DNA from: Anaeramoeba ignava
Lineage: Eukaryota; Metamonada; Anaeramoebidae
Reading direction: 5' to 3'
Assembly: GCA_028826165.1 (NCBI GenBank)
Contig: JAPDFW010000058.1
Location: 496,001 to 560,000 of the forward strand
Length of the DNA: 64,000 bases
Shown: piece after piece, positions 38,569-51,500 of the stretch
Position numbering within the stretch: the first letter of the stretch is position 1
Layout: every line of letters begins with the position of its first letter
Notes under the pieces: model-generated
Told to the model about the DNA's origin: nothing
What the model saw: only the letters and a program-made list of their open reading frames with translations
The model's database searches: none
Made by a program: the position numbers and the translations under genes

Positions 38569-41163
38569 TTTGTTTGTTTTATATTTTATTTGGTTTTTTT
38601 TTTTTGTGTGTTAAAATGAAAAAAAAAAGTGTGAAAAAAATTTTAAAAAGTGAAGAAAAAAAATGATCTTTTGTTTTATTAAAAAAAAATTTTTTTTACT
38701 TATTTTTTTAAAAGTAAAATAAAATGGCAAATTAGTTTAAAAAGAAAAAGAAAAAAAAAGGAAAAAAAAATTTTAATGGAATTTTTATTTTAAAAAATTT
38801 AATTCAATCTATCAAGCAAATAACAAAATGATAGGTTGAATAAATTTTAAATAATTTCTAATTATTATTGTTATTTAATTATTATTAAAAATATTGCAAA
38901 AAAATTGATCAAAAAGGAGAAAATCAATAAGAAATTTTTGTGGAATTTTTGTTTTAAAAAAGTAATTTGAAAAGACGAAGCAAATGAAAAAATAATATAT
39001 TAACTAAATTTAAAACAATTTCATAATTAAGTATTAATTAATTATAATTAAAAATAATGAAATAAAATTAATTAAAAAATTGAAAATAATTTAATATAAA
39101 TTTATCTTTATTTTTAATAATAAAATTAAAAATTAATATTATAATTATTAATAAATAATAAATTTAAAATAATTTATTAATCTATTATTAATTAAATATT
39201 ATTAAAAATATTGAAATAAAATTAATTAAAAATTGAAAATAATTTAATATTAATTTATCTTTATTTTTAATAATAAATTTAGAAATTAATATTATAATTA
39301 TTAATAAATAATAAATTTAAAAATAATTTCATAATTAATTATTAATTAAATATAATTAAAAATAATGAAATAAAATTAATTAAAAATTGAAAATAATTTA
39401 ATATAAATTTATCTTTATTTTTAATAATAAAATTAAAAATTAATATTATAATTATTAATAAATAATAAATTTAAAATAATTTATTAATCTATTATTAATT
39501 AATTATTATTAAAAATAATGAAATAAAATTAATTAAAAATTGAAAATAATTTAATATAAATTTATCTTAATTTTTAATAATAAATTTAAAAATTATTATT
39601 ATAATTATTAATAAATAATAAATTTAAAAACAATTTCATAATTAAGTATTAATTAAATATAATTAAAAATAATGAAATAAAATTAATTAAAAATTGAAAA
39701 TAATTTAATATAAATTTATCTTTGTTTTTAATAATAAAATTAAAAATTAATATTATAATTATTAATAAATAATAAATTTAAAGTAATTTATTAATCTAAT
39801 ATTAATTAATTATAATTAAAAATAATGAAATAAAATTAATTAAAAATTGAAAATAATTTAATATAAATTTATCTTTAATTTTTAATAATAAATTTAAAAT
39901 TATTATTATAATTATTAATAAATAATAAATTTAAAATAATTTCATAATTAATTATTAATTAAATATAATTAAAAATAATGAAATAAAATTAATTAAAAAT
40001 TGAAAATAATTTAATATAAATTTATCTTTATTTTTAATAATAAATTTAAAAATTAATATTATAATTATTAATAAATAATAAATTTAAAGTAATTTATTAA
40101 TCTAATATTAATTAAATATAATTAAAAATAATGAAATAAAATTAATTAAAAATTGAAAATAATTTAATATAAATTTATCTTTGTTTTTAATAATAAATTT
40201 AAAAATTAATAATATAATTATTAATAAATAATAAATTTAAAACAATTTCATAATTAAGTATTAATTAAATATAATTAAAAATAATGAAATAAAATTAATT
40301 AAAAATTGAAAATAATTTAATATAAATTTATCTTTGTTTTTAATAATAAATTTAAAAATTGATATTATAATTATTAATAAATAATAAATTTAAAACAATT
40401 TATTAATCTATTATTAATTAAATATAATTAAAAATAATGAAATAAAATTAATTAAAAATTGAAAATAATTTAATATAAATTTATCTTAATTTTTAATAAT
40501 AAATTTAAAAATTAATATTATAATTATTAATAAATAATAAATTTAAAATAATTTCATAATTAATTATTAATTAAATATAATTAAAAATAATGAAATAAAA
40601 TTAATTAAAAATTGAAAATAATTTAATATAAATTTATCTTTATTTTTAATAATAAATTTAAAAATTAATATTATAATTATTAATAAATAATAAATTTAAA
40701 ATAATTTATTAATCAATTATTAATTAAATATAATTAAAAATAATGAAATAAAATTAATTAAAAATTGAAAATAATTTAATATAAATTTATCTTTGTTTTT
40801 AATAATAAATTTAAAAATTGATATTATAATTATTAATAAATAATAAATTTAAAACAATTTATTAATCTTAATATTAATTAATTATAATTAAAAATATTGA
40901 AATAAAATTAATTAAAAAATTGAAAATAATTTAATATAAATTTATCTTTGTTTTTAATAATAAAATTAAAAATTAATATTATAATTATTAATAAATAATA
41001 AATTTAAAATAATTTATTAATCTATTTATTAATTAAATGTTATTAAAAATATTAAAAAGGAGAAAAAAACGTTTTCATTTTTTTCATTTTTTTCATTTTC
41101 ATTTTCAATTTTCATTTCTTTTTTTCAATATAAAATTATTTAAAATAAAAAAACAAAATAAAA
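38569..41163. repeat. Divergent spacer with thirteen copies of a 153-bp satellite
   Basis: The unit marker ATAAATTTATCTTT recurs near 39101, 39254, 39408, 39561, 39715, 39868, 40021, 40174, 40327, 40480, 40633, 40786 and 40941, a spacing of 153-155 bp. The array spans about 38,980-41,040. Repeated TTTTTTCATT elements (41072-41120) precede the next ATG; a minus-strand TTTTTTCATTTTAA (38611-38630) lies before the kinase start. No coding signal. Confidence 0.93.
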
Positions 41164-41586
41164 ATGAATGCAGAACAAGAACCATTTTTAGGAGATGATG
41201 GAGAACCAAATATATCAAGCGATGATTTTTTTATAGATGATTCAAAAATATTTCCAAATAATCAAGCAATAGGAGAAACAGGAAGAGAAAAAAGAATAAG
41301 AACAAAATTATCGCATCCAAGAACATTTAGAGAAGTTCTTGAAAGCGAAGAATTACGAGATAAAAAAAAAACCGTTATAATTGTTTTATTTGTTTTTTTA
41401 TTTGGCCTCATTTTGTTTTTTGTTAGTTTTGGCATTTGGAAAAAATCTGCAAGTCAAGGTTTAGGCGTTTTTATTGTTGCTTTGCTACTTATGGTTGCTG
41501 GTGGTTATTATCTTTTTTATATTTATAAAGCTATTCGTGGTGAATCTGGTTTCCAATTTGAAGAAATTCCAAATTTTGAAAATTAA
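41164..41586 (+). CDS. TMEM230/TMEM134-like two-TM protein
   Basis: 140 aa, intronless. An acidic N-terminus (ids like SSDDFFIDDS) is followed by two TM helices (VIIVLFVFLFGLILFFVSFG and GVFIVALLLMVAGGYYLFYI) and the short C-terminus YKAIRGESGFQFEEIPNFEN. The hairpin plus the ending G-(Y/F)-x-(Y/F)-(D/E)(D/E)IPxF(D/E) is the signature of TMEM230/TMEM134 (DUF872) proteins of secretory and recycling vesicles. The name is by motif recognition. Confidence 0.75.
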   Translation: MNAEQEPFLGDDGEPNISSDDFFIDDSKIFPNNQAIGETGREKRIRTKLSHPRTFREVLESEELRDKKKTVIIVLFVFLFGLILFFVSFGIWKKSASQGLGVFIVALLLMVAGGYYLFYIYKAIRGESGFQFEEIPNFEN

Positions 41587-41697
41587 TTTTCTTTTATTTT
41601 TTCTTTTTTTTGATTTTTGATTGAAAATTTTTTCATTCAATTTTTTTTTAGAATTATTCATTTTTCAAAAAAAAATAAAGGAAATGAATAATCAAAA

Positions 41698-41729
41698 TTT
41701 CATTTTTTTCATTTTTTTTCTTTTCAAAA
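41698..41729 (+). promoter_or_regulatory. Initiator-like element before the RCC1-BTB gene
   Basis: TTTCATTTTTTTCATTTTTTTTC tract directly before ATG 41730, only ~140 bp after the previous stop. Confidence 0.4.
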
Positions 41730-43520
41730 ATGAATGATTGTTTATTTTTTGGTTGGAATAAATTACCAAAACTTATCAAAAATGAACCAGAAAAAATAAC
41801 AAAACCAATTCAATTTAAATTTGAAAATGAAAATGAAAATGAAAAACAAATTAAACAAATTTCAACAGGAGAATTATCAACAATTTTCCTTTTCAAAAAT
41901 GGAAAAGCAATAGAATATTTAAGTAAAAATGATTCAAAACAAAATCCTTCAAAAATTCAAATTGAAGAAAATATTCAAAAAGTATCTGTTGGTTCTCGAA
42001 ATGAAGCTATTTTAACAATAGAAGGAAATGTATTTGCAAAAGGAGAAGATATTAATCCAGAAAATCCAAATAAATTTATCAATATTTCATCATTAATTGA
42101 AGATACAACTGATAGAATAATTGAAGATATTGTTTCTGGATTCAATTCAATTTACTTATTAACTTCAAATCAAAATGCTTATGGAATTGGTTCAAATCAA
42201 TTTGCTCAACTTGGTTTTTATTCTAGAACACTTAAAAAAACACAAAAACCAATTTTAATGATGAAAAATGTTTCTAAAATATTTTCAGGAAATTCTTCTG
42301 AATGCGTTTTTCTTTTAAATTCAAATCAAGAATTATTTGGATCTGGAAATAACGATTATGGTAAATTTGGATTAGGAGAATCAATGGAAGAAGAAGAAAT
42401 CCAAAAATTAATCAAAATCCAAAATATTCCAAAAGGCAAAATAATCGATATTCAAAGTGGAGATTATCATTCAATAATGTTGATTGAAAATGAAAATGAA
42501 AATGAAAATCCAAAAAGAAAACTTTATTCATGTGGATTTTGGGAATGTAATGGACTTGGAAAAAATGAAACTACTTATGAATTTACTGAAATCAAATCAT
42601 CTTTATTTGATAATGATGATAATATTCTTGATTTTTCTGTTGGTTATAATCATACTTTGATTTTAACTTCTAATTCAAAATTAATAGGATTTGGATTTAA
42701 TAATTTAGGTCAATTAGGAACTGGAGATACAGATGAAATAAAATTAAACTCATTTCAAATTGAACTTCCTAAATTAAGATTTAATGAATATATTTCTAAT
42801 TATCATATTTCTTGTGGATATCAAAAATCATTTCTTTATTATTCTCCTTTTCTTTCCAATCTTGAAGAAGATTTGATAAAATTATTTAAAAGAAAAGAAT
42901 TTTGTGACATTTCATTTAAAACAGAAAATGGAGAAATAATTGAAGCTCATAAATTAATATTGAAATATAGATTAAATCAAAATGAAAATCAAATTGAAAA
43001 ACTTCAAGAAATTATTTCAAGAAAATCAATTAAAGAATCAAATCAAATATTTGAAATGATTTATTCAAATAATTCCAAAATAAATCCAAAATTATATTAT
43101 GAAATTAAAGAAATTATAAATTTAAATGAAAAAATTGAAGAAACAATGAAAAGAATTTATTTAAATGAAAACGAAAATGAAAATGAAAAAGATTTTATAA
43201 TTGAAAGAAAAGAAAAACAATATAAATTTCCCAAAATAATATTAATAATGAGAAGTGAATTATATCGAGGAATGTTTTTATCTGTAACTGAAGATAAATC
43301 AAATAAAGTTACAGATTATAGTGAATTAAGTAATAAATCATTTCAATTATTTGAATATTGGATTTATTCAAATCAAATTAAAGATGAAATTCAAATTACA
43401 CAACAAATTATTGATGAAATTGAAACTGGAATTGATTATTTCCAATTAAATCAAACATATCCAAATTTATTTGATTTATTAATTAACAAATTTAATAATC
43501 AAAATCAAAATTTAAATTAA
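41730..43520 (+). CDS. RCC1-repeat and BTB domain protein
   Basis: 596 aa, intronless. The N-terminal ~370 residues hold RCC1-type propeller repeats (NAYGIGSNQFAQLGF, LFGSGNNDYGKFGLG, KLYSCGFWECNGLG, LIGFGFNNLGQLGTGDTDE) with SGDYHSIML and VGYNHTLIL turns. Two BTB-like segments follow: a degenerate one (CDISFKTENGEIIEAHKLIL) and a second (FPKIILIMRSELYRGMFLS...FQLFEYWIYSNQI) that resembles the C-terminal BTB of the ankyrin gene at the window start. Known RCC1-BTB proteins act as scaffolds or Cullin-3 adaptors; substrates here are unknown. Glu/Asn-rich slippage runs (ENENEN) occur in linkers. Confidence 0.9.
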   Translation: MNDCLFFGWNKLPKLIKNEPEKITKPIQFKFENENENEKQIKQISTGELSTIFLFKNGKAIEYLSKNDSKQNPSKIQIEENIQKVSVGSRNEAILTIEGNVFAKGEDINPENPNKFINISSLIEDTTDRIIEDIVSGFNSIYLLTSNQNAYGIGSNQFAQLGFYSRTLKKTQKPILMMKNVSKIFSGNSSECVFLLNSNQELFGSGNNDYGKFGLGESMEEEEIQKLIKIQNIPKGKIIDIQSGDYHSIMLIENENENENPKRKLYSCGFWECNGLGKNETTYEFTEIKSSLFDNDDNILDFSVGYNHTLILTSNSKLIGFGFNNLGQLGTGDTDEIKLNSFQIELPKLRFNEYISNYHISCGYQKSFLYYSPFLSNLEEDLIKLFKRKEFCDISFKTENGEIIEAHKLILKYRLNQNENQIEKLQEIISRKSIKESNQIFEMIYSNNSKINPKLYYEIKEIINLNEKIEETMKRIYLNENENENEKDFIIERKEKQYKFPKIILIMRSELYRGMFLSVTEDKSNKVTDYSELSNKSFQLFEYWIYSNQIKDEIQITQQIIDEIETGIDYFQLNQTYPNLFDLLINKFNNQNQNLN

Positions 43521-43805
43521 AATTAAAATTAAAATAATTAAAATTAAAATTAAAATAATTAAAATTAAAATTAAATTTTAAAATTAAAATTAAAATTTAA
43601 ATTAAAATTTAAATTAAAATTAAAATTTAAAATTAAAATTCATTTATAAAATTAAAATTTAAAATTAAAATTAAAATTAAAATTAAAATTAAAATTAAAA
43701 TTAAAATTAAAATTAAAATTAAAAAGTGGATCAAATAATTTTTCATTTTTCATTTTTCATTTTTCATTTTTTTCATTTTTTCATTTTTGTTGAAAAACTA
43801 AAATA
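43521..43805. repeat. (AAAATT)n spacer and TTTCATTTTT cluster before WDR26
   Basis: 43517-43725 is hexamer repeat. 43741-43789 has six TTTCATTTTT-type elements in a row before ATG 43806. Confidence 0.7.
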
Positions 43806-46800
43806 ATGTCAGAAAGAAATCGAGGAAATGATGAAACAAGAAATAGAACTGTTATTATAGTCCAAAGACAACAAGAACCAACAGAACTTGAAACATTATT
43901 TGAATTTTTCCGAACATTTCACAACCATTTGAATCATTCTAATGAACACAATCACATATCAACTAATCAAAAGTATATAAAAATTTATTATTAAAATTGA
44001 AAAATCGAAAAAACATATAAAATGATATAATTAAAAAATCCTTCATTATTATATTTTCAATAAAGCGCGCCAATACAACAAAATATAAATAGAATTTCTC
44101 AACCAGAAAATTCGAACACACAAGAAATATCTCAACAATTAAAACCAACAGAAGAAAAAGAAATGATCAAATTGATCATCAAAACACTTGGTAAATTAGG
44201 ATATAAAAAATCAGCAAAAAAACTAGAAAAAGAATCAGGAATTCAAGCAGAACATAAAATTATGGTTCTCTTCAGGCAAAAAATTATTGAGGGAAAATGG
44301 AATGATGCAATTTTTATTGCAGAAAATTTTTTAATTTCAAATCCTTTAGAATTGTCAAAAACAAAGTATTTAATTTATAAGCAAAAAATGAAAGAATTGG
44401 CAAGTAAATCGAGGAATCAAGAAGCTATTTATTGTCTTCAAAAGGAAATTAGTCCAAATATCGATTCTTGGCAACAAAAAAAAACAGCAAAAATTCTTTT
44501 GGAGCATTCAATCAAAAATATAAATCAAAATATAAATGAAAATATAAATGAAAATATAAATGAAAATATAAATGAAAATATAAATGAAAATATAAATACA
44601 AATACAAATCAAAATATAAATCAAAATATAAATCAAAATATAAATCAAAATACAAATGAAAATACAAATGAAAATACAAATGAAAATACAAATCAAAATA
44701 TAAATCAAAATACAAATGAAAATACAAATCAAAATATAAATCAAAATATAAATCAAAATATAAATCAAAATATAAATGAAAATATAAATCAAAATATAAA
44801 TCAAAATACAAATCAAAATATAAATCAAAATACAAATGAAAATACAAATCAAAATATAAATGAAAATACAAATGAAAATATAAACCAAAATACAAATGAA
44901 AAGAAAACTCATTCCACAAGAAAAAAAAGAAAGAAAAATATTAAAAATGATGGATATCAAATAAAAAATCATAAACACAACAAGAAATCAAATTCAAATT
45001 CAAAATCAAATTCAAAATCAGAAAAAAATTCAAAATCAGAAAAAAATTCAAATTCAAATTCAAAATCAAATTCAAAATCAAATTCAAATTTAAATTCAAA
45101 TTCAAATTCAGAATCAGAAAAAAATTCAAAATCAGAAAAAAATTCAAATTCAAATCCAAATCCAAATTCAAATTCAAATTCAAATTTAAATTTAAATTCA
45201 AATTCAAATTCAAATTCAAATTCAAATTCAAATTCAAATTCAAATTCAAATTTAAATTCAAAATCAAATTCAAATTCAAATTCAAATTCAAATTTAAAAT
45301 CAAATTTAAAATCAAATCCAAATTCAAAATCAAATTCAAATCCAAATTCAAATTCAAATTCAAATTCAAAATCAAATTTAAAATCAAATCCAAATTCAAA
45401 ATCAAATTCAAATTTAAATCCAAATTCAAATTCAAATTCAAAATCAAATTCAAATTCAAATTCAAATCCAAATTCAAATTCAAAATCAAAATCAAATTTA
45501 AAATCAAATTCAAATTTAAATAAATCAAATAAAGAACAAGAAGTTGATAAAGAAACCCAAGAAGCAAGAAAAAAATTATTTCACAAAATCCAAGAAATGA
45601 TACCAAAAGTTATAACAACATCAGAAAATCGATTGATTGAGATACTTCTTTCAAATTTAGAAGGACAAAAACTTCGAATTTCATCAAGATCCAAGGATTT
45701 AACTGAACAAATACCACCAACTTTACTGGAATCATTTCCTTTAGAAATTCCCAAACATATGTTTCCAAGTACTGATTGTTTAACAATTTGCGAGCATAAT
45801 CAAGAAATAACAGCACTTGATTTTTCACATGACGGAAAATATTTGGCAACAGTTTCTCGAGATGGTTTTTGCAATGTTTATCAGATTTTTGATTATACTT
45901 TTATAAAGAAATCTAAATTTTCCACAAATTTCCTTCCTTTTATTGATTGCAAGTTTTCAAATAATCCACTATTTAGTTATTTAATGACTTTAAATGAGGA
46001 TGGATTGATTTCAATTTGGGATGTTAAATCAAATCAATTAATATCTCAATTTTGGTGTATAAACAATTCAAAAAATCACACTAAAAATTTGGAAAAAATA
46101 CAAAATTCTATTGAGATTTGTAATAAGAAATGTGGTGTTCCTTCAGTAGATATTGATGATATTGATGATAATTTTAATGATAATGATATTTGTGATCAAG
46201 AAAAGAAAGGAAAAAATTCAAAAAATTCAAACAATTCAAAAAATTTAGATAATTCAAAAAATACAAAAAATTCAAAAAATTCAAAAAATTCAAAAAATTC
46301 AAACAATTCAAAAGATTTAGATAATTCAAAAAATTCAAACAATTTAGAAAATTCAAACAATTTAGAAAATTCAAAAAATAATAGAAATGAAAATAAGGAA
46401 AATTTTTTACATTTTAAAAACATGTATTATTCAACAAAAACCAAAACAAACCGTACAAATTTTTACTGGAATCGAAACAGATTAATGCCCAAATATGAAA
46501 ACACCAACAAAAACATACATAAAAAACCCCAAAGCGCACCAAAATGCATTTGGCTTGATGAAAAAGAGAAGAAAATATTAACAACATCAGAAAAAACAAG
46601 CGAAATCATTGTTTGGAATTATGAAAAAAAAGAGATCATAATACGAATAGATTTTGAATCGACAACAGTAGTTGATATTGGAATTTCAACGCATTTAGGA
46701 GGAGTTTTAGTGGCAATAAATAATCCATCAGAAGTTTACCAATTGGATCTTGAAAAATTAAAACAAGGAAATCAATCAATTTTACAAACAATTAAATTCT

Positions 46801-47249
46801 CAAGTGAAATTTCATCAATATCAGTCTCAGATAACGGAAAATTCTGTTTAGTAAATAAAAAAAACAGCAAGATCAAACACTTGGATTTAAGTGATGGATT
46901 AAAAAGAAGAAGGACTTTTTACGATGAACAGTCTCCAAAAAATCAAAACATTAAGGCGTGTTATATCGGTTCAAGAAACCGTTTTATTGCAAGAGGAATT
47001 GATACTGATATAGCCATTTGGGAGACTAAATTTGATGGCGAGCCCTTGAATTTCATTGCTGGTAATCGTTCTCAAATCAAGTGCATTGCCAAAAATCCTA
47101 TTTCTTCTTCCCAAATACCTCATATGATGGCTTCAGGTGGTTCGTTAGGTGATGTTAAGATTTGGATTTCTCAACCTTTTAGAAGAGTTTTATCTGATGA
47201 AATGTTTTCCAAAATTGAGAATTTTGATCCAAAAAAAGATCTTAAATAA
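43806..47249 (+). CDS. WDR26: WDR26/GID7-like LisH-CTLH-WD40 protein (CTLH E3 ligase subunit)
   Basis: Exon 1 is 43806-43972; a 93-bp intron follows; exon 2 is 44066-47249 (~1,116 aa). A LisH motif (LIIKTLGKLGYKKSAKKLEK) leads into CTLH (MVLFRQKIIEGKWNDAIFIA) and a CRA-like helix. The linker is then interrupted by ~135 residues of NINQ/NTNE repeats (44512-44900) and ~185 residues of NSNSKS repeats (44985-45530). RKKLFHKIQEMIPKVI...RLIEIL leads into WD40 repeats (EITALDFSHDGKYLATVSRD...), with another KNSKNSNN insert at 46210-46390, and the C-terminal IPHMMASGGSLGDVKIW. Order and motifs match WDR26/Gid7, a scaffold of the GID/CTLH ubiquitin ligase. The repeats make it roughly 1.7 times the usual length. 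Confidence 0.88.
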
Positions 47250-47433
47250 TTAAATAAGAAAAACAAATATTTTTTTTTTATAAAAAGAAAATTTTTTTAA
47301 ATATTAAAAATCAAAAATCAAAAATCATTTTTTTCATTTTTATAAAATAAAATTAAAATTAAATTAAATCAAAATTAAAATTAAAATAAAATCAAATTAA
47401 ATTTAAATCAAATTAAATCAAAATTCAAATTAA

Positions 47434-48302
47434 ATGGATCAAACACAAAAACAATATTATGCAAAAAAAACAGAAGAACAAATAAAACGAACACAAAAAG
47501 TTGGATTTGAAAGAAACACAATTCAATATCGAGGAGAAGAATCAGTACAAAAAGATGGTTCAGGATATTCAAGAATTAAGAAACTAAGAAGTTCAACAGA
47601 AACAAGTGAAAAAGGTAATTTTGAAAAGGAATTTGAAGCTACTCAAAGAATTCTTCAGGATCTCTTGTGGATTTTCAAGCACAATCCTCAAAAATTAGCT
47701 CCACTTAAAGATATAACTCGACCTGTTATTGAAACTATGCAAACTGGTTCTAAAAAAAATTTTTTTGTTAATTTGAGTTTTTCTCATGATTTTGATTCAA
47801 ATTTTTCTCATATTTCTCATGATTTATTTAAAAATAATTTGGATAAGATTAATGAATTTGAAGATATTACTTCTATGGAAATTATAAGTAATAGAAGAAG
47901 ATGTGATAAACCTTTTATGTGTAATTCTACTTGGTAATTTATTTAATTAAATATAAAATATAAAATATTTAAATATTATTAATCTGTTTTTAATTATAGT
48001 GATACAATTTTTAATCCAGATAAATATTTACATCGTTTTCATGGAAAAGAACAATTTAAAGAAAAACCTAAATTTGAAAATCCAACATGTCAATGTGAAC
48101 TTCTTCAAAAACCAAAAGTAAATTAAAATTAAAATTTAAATTAAAATTTAAAATTAAAATTTAAATTAAAATCTTTATTTAATTTTTAAAAAAATATAAA
48201 AATAAAAAGCCAATCGATTTTAATATTAAAAATGAACAACAACTTTGTCAAGTTTTACAAAAAAAATTAAAAAAAATGAGAACAAAAAGAAAAATAAATT
48301 GA
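47434..48302 (+). CDS. Unrecognised charged protein, three exons
   Basis: Exons 47434-47933, 48000-48117 and 48210-48302 join in phase (236 aa). I do not recognise a family. Visible features: a Lys/Gln-rich N-terminus (MDQTQKQYYAKKTEEQIKR), a predicted helix around EATQRILQDLLWIFKHNP, five cysteines between residues ~155 and 228 (one in CDKPFMC, one created by the first splice, CQC near residue 205), and a basic C-terminus (LQKKLKKMRTKRKIN). No TM or signal peptide. It ends convergent to the REJ gene with a 245-bp gap. Confidence 0.65.
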
Positions 48303-48547
48303 AATTAAAATTAAAATTGAAATTAAAATTAAAATTATTTTTGATTTTTTTTTTATTAAACTGTTCCAAAAAGTACCAAAAAAAAAAAAAGAAGTCCAAG
48401 TAAAAAAATCAAGTAAAAAAGTAAAAAGAAAAAAGTGAAAAGAAAAAAAAAACAAAAGCAAAAAAACCACTTGCTTAAATCGGAAAAAAAAAAGAAAAGA
48501 AAAAGAATGAAAAAAAGAAAGAAGAAAGAAGAAAGAAAGAAAGAGAA

Positions 48548-51500
48548 TCAAATATCCAAATCATCAATAATGTTATCATCATAATAACGAGAATTAGCAG
48601 TTTTTTGAGGTTTTGCTTGTTGAGTTGTAGTTTGAGCGGTTTTATTTGGAGCCAAACTAGAACGACTTCCATATATGGATGACATTGAAAGGTGTTTCAT
48701 TTGGTAATCAGTTTGACCTTTACGCCATTTGATGTTTGTTTTTGTTGAAGGTAAAATATCTTCGACTTTGACATCTTCGTTACTTTTTCTTCTTTTGATA
48801 TAAAAGACGCCGCCTACAATTAAAGCAGCACCAGCGAGTCCACCGATGATTCCACCAGCAATAGCACCAGCGTTTGTGCTGCTTCCGCTGTCTGTAGCAG
48901 GAGGTTGAGGAGATGTGCCGTTGATGATAGTTTTGACAGAATTGTTTGCGGCGAAATTTGACATATGATTGCAAGAACATAAGACATTAGCATTTCCTGG
49001 GTCAGTTAAAAAGCAACCATCTGATGACCACATTGAGCTACTCTCTTCCCAGCTCATACAGTTATACTGGTATTCCGAGCTGTTGAATTCTCCTTTTTTC
49101 GGGATATAAATGCCGAAAACGTTGTTCAAGTCTTTAAAATCCATAGCATTTCCGTTACAGTCCCAAAATGTGACTTGCTTTACGCCGGTATAAAGTTGCA
49201 AACTTGATTCTGCGGCGAATGGATTGATGCCGAAATCCACAATGGAGATCATGAATGTGTCGCAACTTCCCAACTTGTATGCAATCGCTGGGAAAAGAGA
49301 TGTTGAAATTTCCAGTTGGTTCATCAGCGTTATGCCCGAGTATGTTGTGAACGATGTAGCATAAGTTGTAATTGATGTATTGCTAGACTGATATGTTGTG
49401 CTTGAGAAAATTTGTGCTGAATTTCCGCTAATTTTTGCCATGCTTTGAAGAAATCCTGACAAGCTCTGAATAATTGAGGATGTATCAAATTCTTGCACAA
49501 TAGCAAGGATCTGTTGTAACGTATCAAAAAGCCCCATGTCAATTTCGTCTTTCATCTCATTTCCTAATTCTTGGAGATAGTTGGCTGCGTCAATCGCAGT
49601 TGTCTTTGCTGTGGCTGTCAATGTCGTTGTGTTTTTCAAAAGCTTATTCAAAATATATGCCAATGCTCTCATCTCTTCTTTGCAAGTAACGTCAATTATT
49701 CCACTCACTGTCTTGTTGTAGTTGTCAAGAAGCTTCTCGTAAACAGTTTCGTTGAGTTCGTATTGATCGGCAAATCCGACGGCAAGAAGAAGTTTCATTC
49801 TTGCGGCGCCAAAGTCGGAATTGGTGATTGAAACGCTCATGTCGTTGTCAATGAAATCGAGAATGAAATCATCTGGAGATGCTTGTGTCTCTGTCGAGTT
49901 GGCATTGATTTCAACTTCGACCATAGAATCGGCGGTTAAAATTCCGGCATAAACTTTTTCCACTCCCGGCGGAACAAAAGTGCGGAAACTGGATTGTGTC
50001 AAAAGATTTGAAAGAGGGATCATTTTCTCGCCGTCTTTTATGTAGAAAATATAATTCAGTTCCTGTCCCATTGGTGCAACCCAATTCTCGCAAATGAAGG
50101 TGAAATTGGTGCTAAATGAGTCTCCTGAGGCTGGAGCACCTGAGCAAATTCCCCCAACGGCTGGAGGAGCAGTCGTGAATTTGATTGGAATCGAGCCCAT
50201 TATGTCATAGCCTGAAGAAGTAGTACTGAAATCGAGTCTAAATTCATAAGTCTCACTTGCGTTGAATGTGTTCGCTGGGAAGACAATACCGCCTTCCGTT
50301 TTTGTAACGCCGTTTCCGGAGAAATCATATTTCCCGTCAACTGAAACCCATGTCAATGTAAAATGGTTTTCAATGTCACTTATAAACTGTCCATCAAATC
50401 TCGCCATCAATGTCAATGTGTTTGATGCGTCTGCTGGATATGACATCATTTTGATTATTCCATTCGCTTGACTGTCATCAACAACCTGCACAAATCCGAA
50501 TACTGTCAGTGATTCGCGCGAGTCGTTGGTTGTCACAACAAGACTGATGTAGTATCTTCCCAAAGAAAGTAAGTTTGCTGGCAATGTCAAGTATGAGTTT
50601 GTCAATGTCATCAATTGGCATGGATTGCCTTGGTCATCCTCGCAAGTCCATTTGTATGTCATTGGCATCCCGGCTGGATCTGAAGAATCCGATCCATCAA
50701 TTGTAAGAGAATCTGATGCGTGGATTGTAACAAATTGTGGGGTCATAACAGCTATTGGAACTGGATCCTCAATAAAAACAGTGACAGTTGAAGTTGTTGA
50801 TCCGGATACTTGGACAGTGACATCATACGAAGCTAAATTCAATCCTGTTGTGTTAAATCTCAATTCGGGAAAGGTGTCAACGCCAGATATGTCAACGCCT
50901 GCCATTGTCCATTGATAACTATAAGATCCTGAATTTCCGCAATTAGAGACTATCGCTTGTAAGATAAGAGTATCTCCCCGTTTGACTCTGAGTGAGCCTG
51001 CAATCCCAACGCTTATAGCAGGTGTTGAGGGAATATTCAACGAAAATCCAGTTGATTGATTATTTTCCATTATGAAGTTTGCCAGTTCAAGTGTAAAATT
51101 ATAATAACAATCCGTTTCGAGCTCTGAATATGGAATATCGACAAGGAGATCACCTTGACTTGAAGCTATATCGAGGATGGTATCAATATTTGCCGTACTA
51201 GAGCAATCAGAAGAAAGAGACCAAACAACGTTTTTGAATTTTCTGCCAACAGCACCAGTTGATCCAGTTGCGTCGAGATAAAGATTCTCGCATGTGTTTC
51301 CTAGTGTTTCAGCCCAAAAAACTGGCACAGCTTGTTCAGGATTATCTGCTGCTTCGATTGTGAAAGATTTTCCTGATAAGTTTAGCCATGTGTAAGTGGT
51401 AAGTCTTATGTTTGTTGTGAATCCTATTGCAGTTCCTACTGTAAAGTCTGAATCGTATCCTAATTCTACTTCTAATGTTTTTGCATCTTTCCATGTGCAG

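Noticed and set aside
44508-45606. Long minus-strand frames of [14 protein letters not shown] and LNLNLN type
   Set aside because: Exact antisense of the in-frame low-complexity inserts of WDR26.
49571-50915. Plus-strand frames opposite the REJ gene
   Set aside because: Antisense shadows of a long conserved coding exon.
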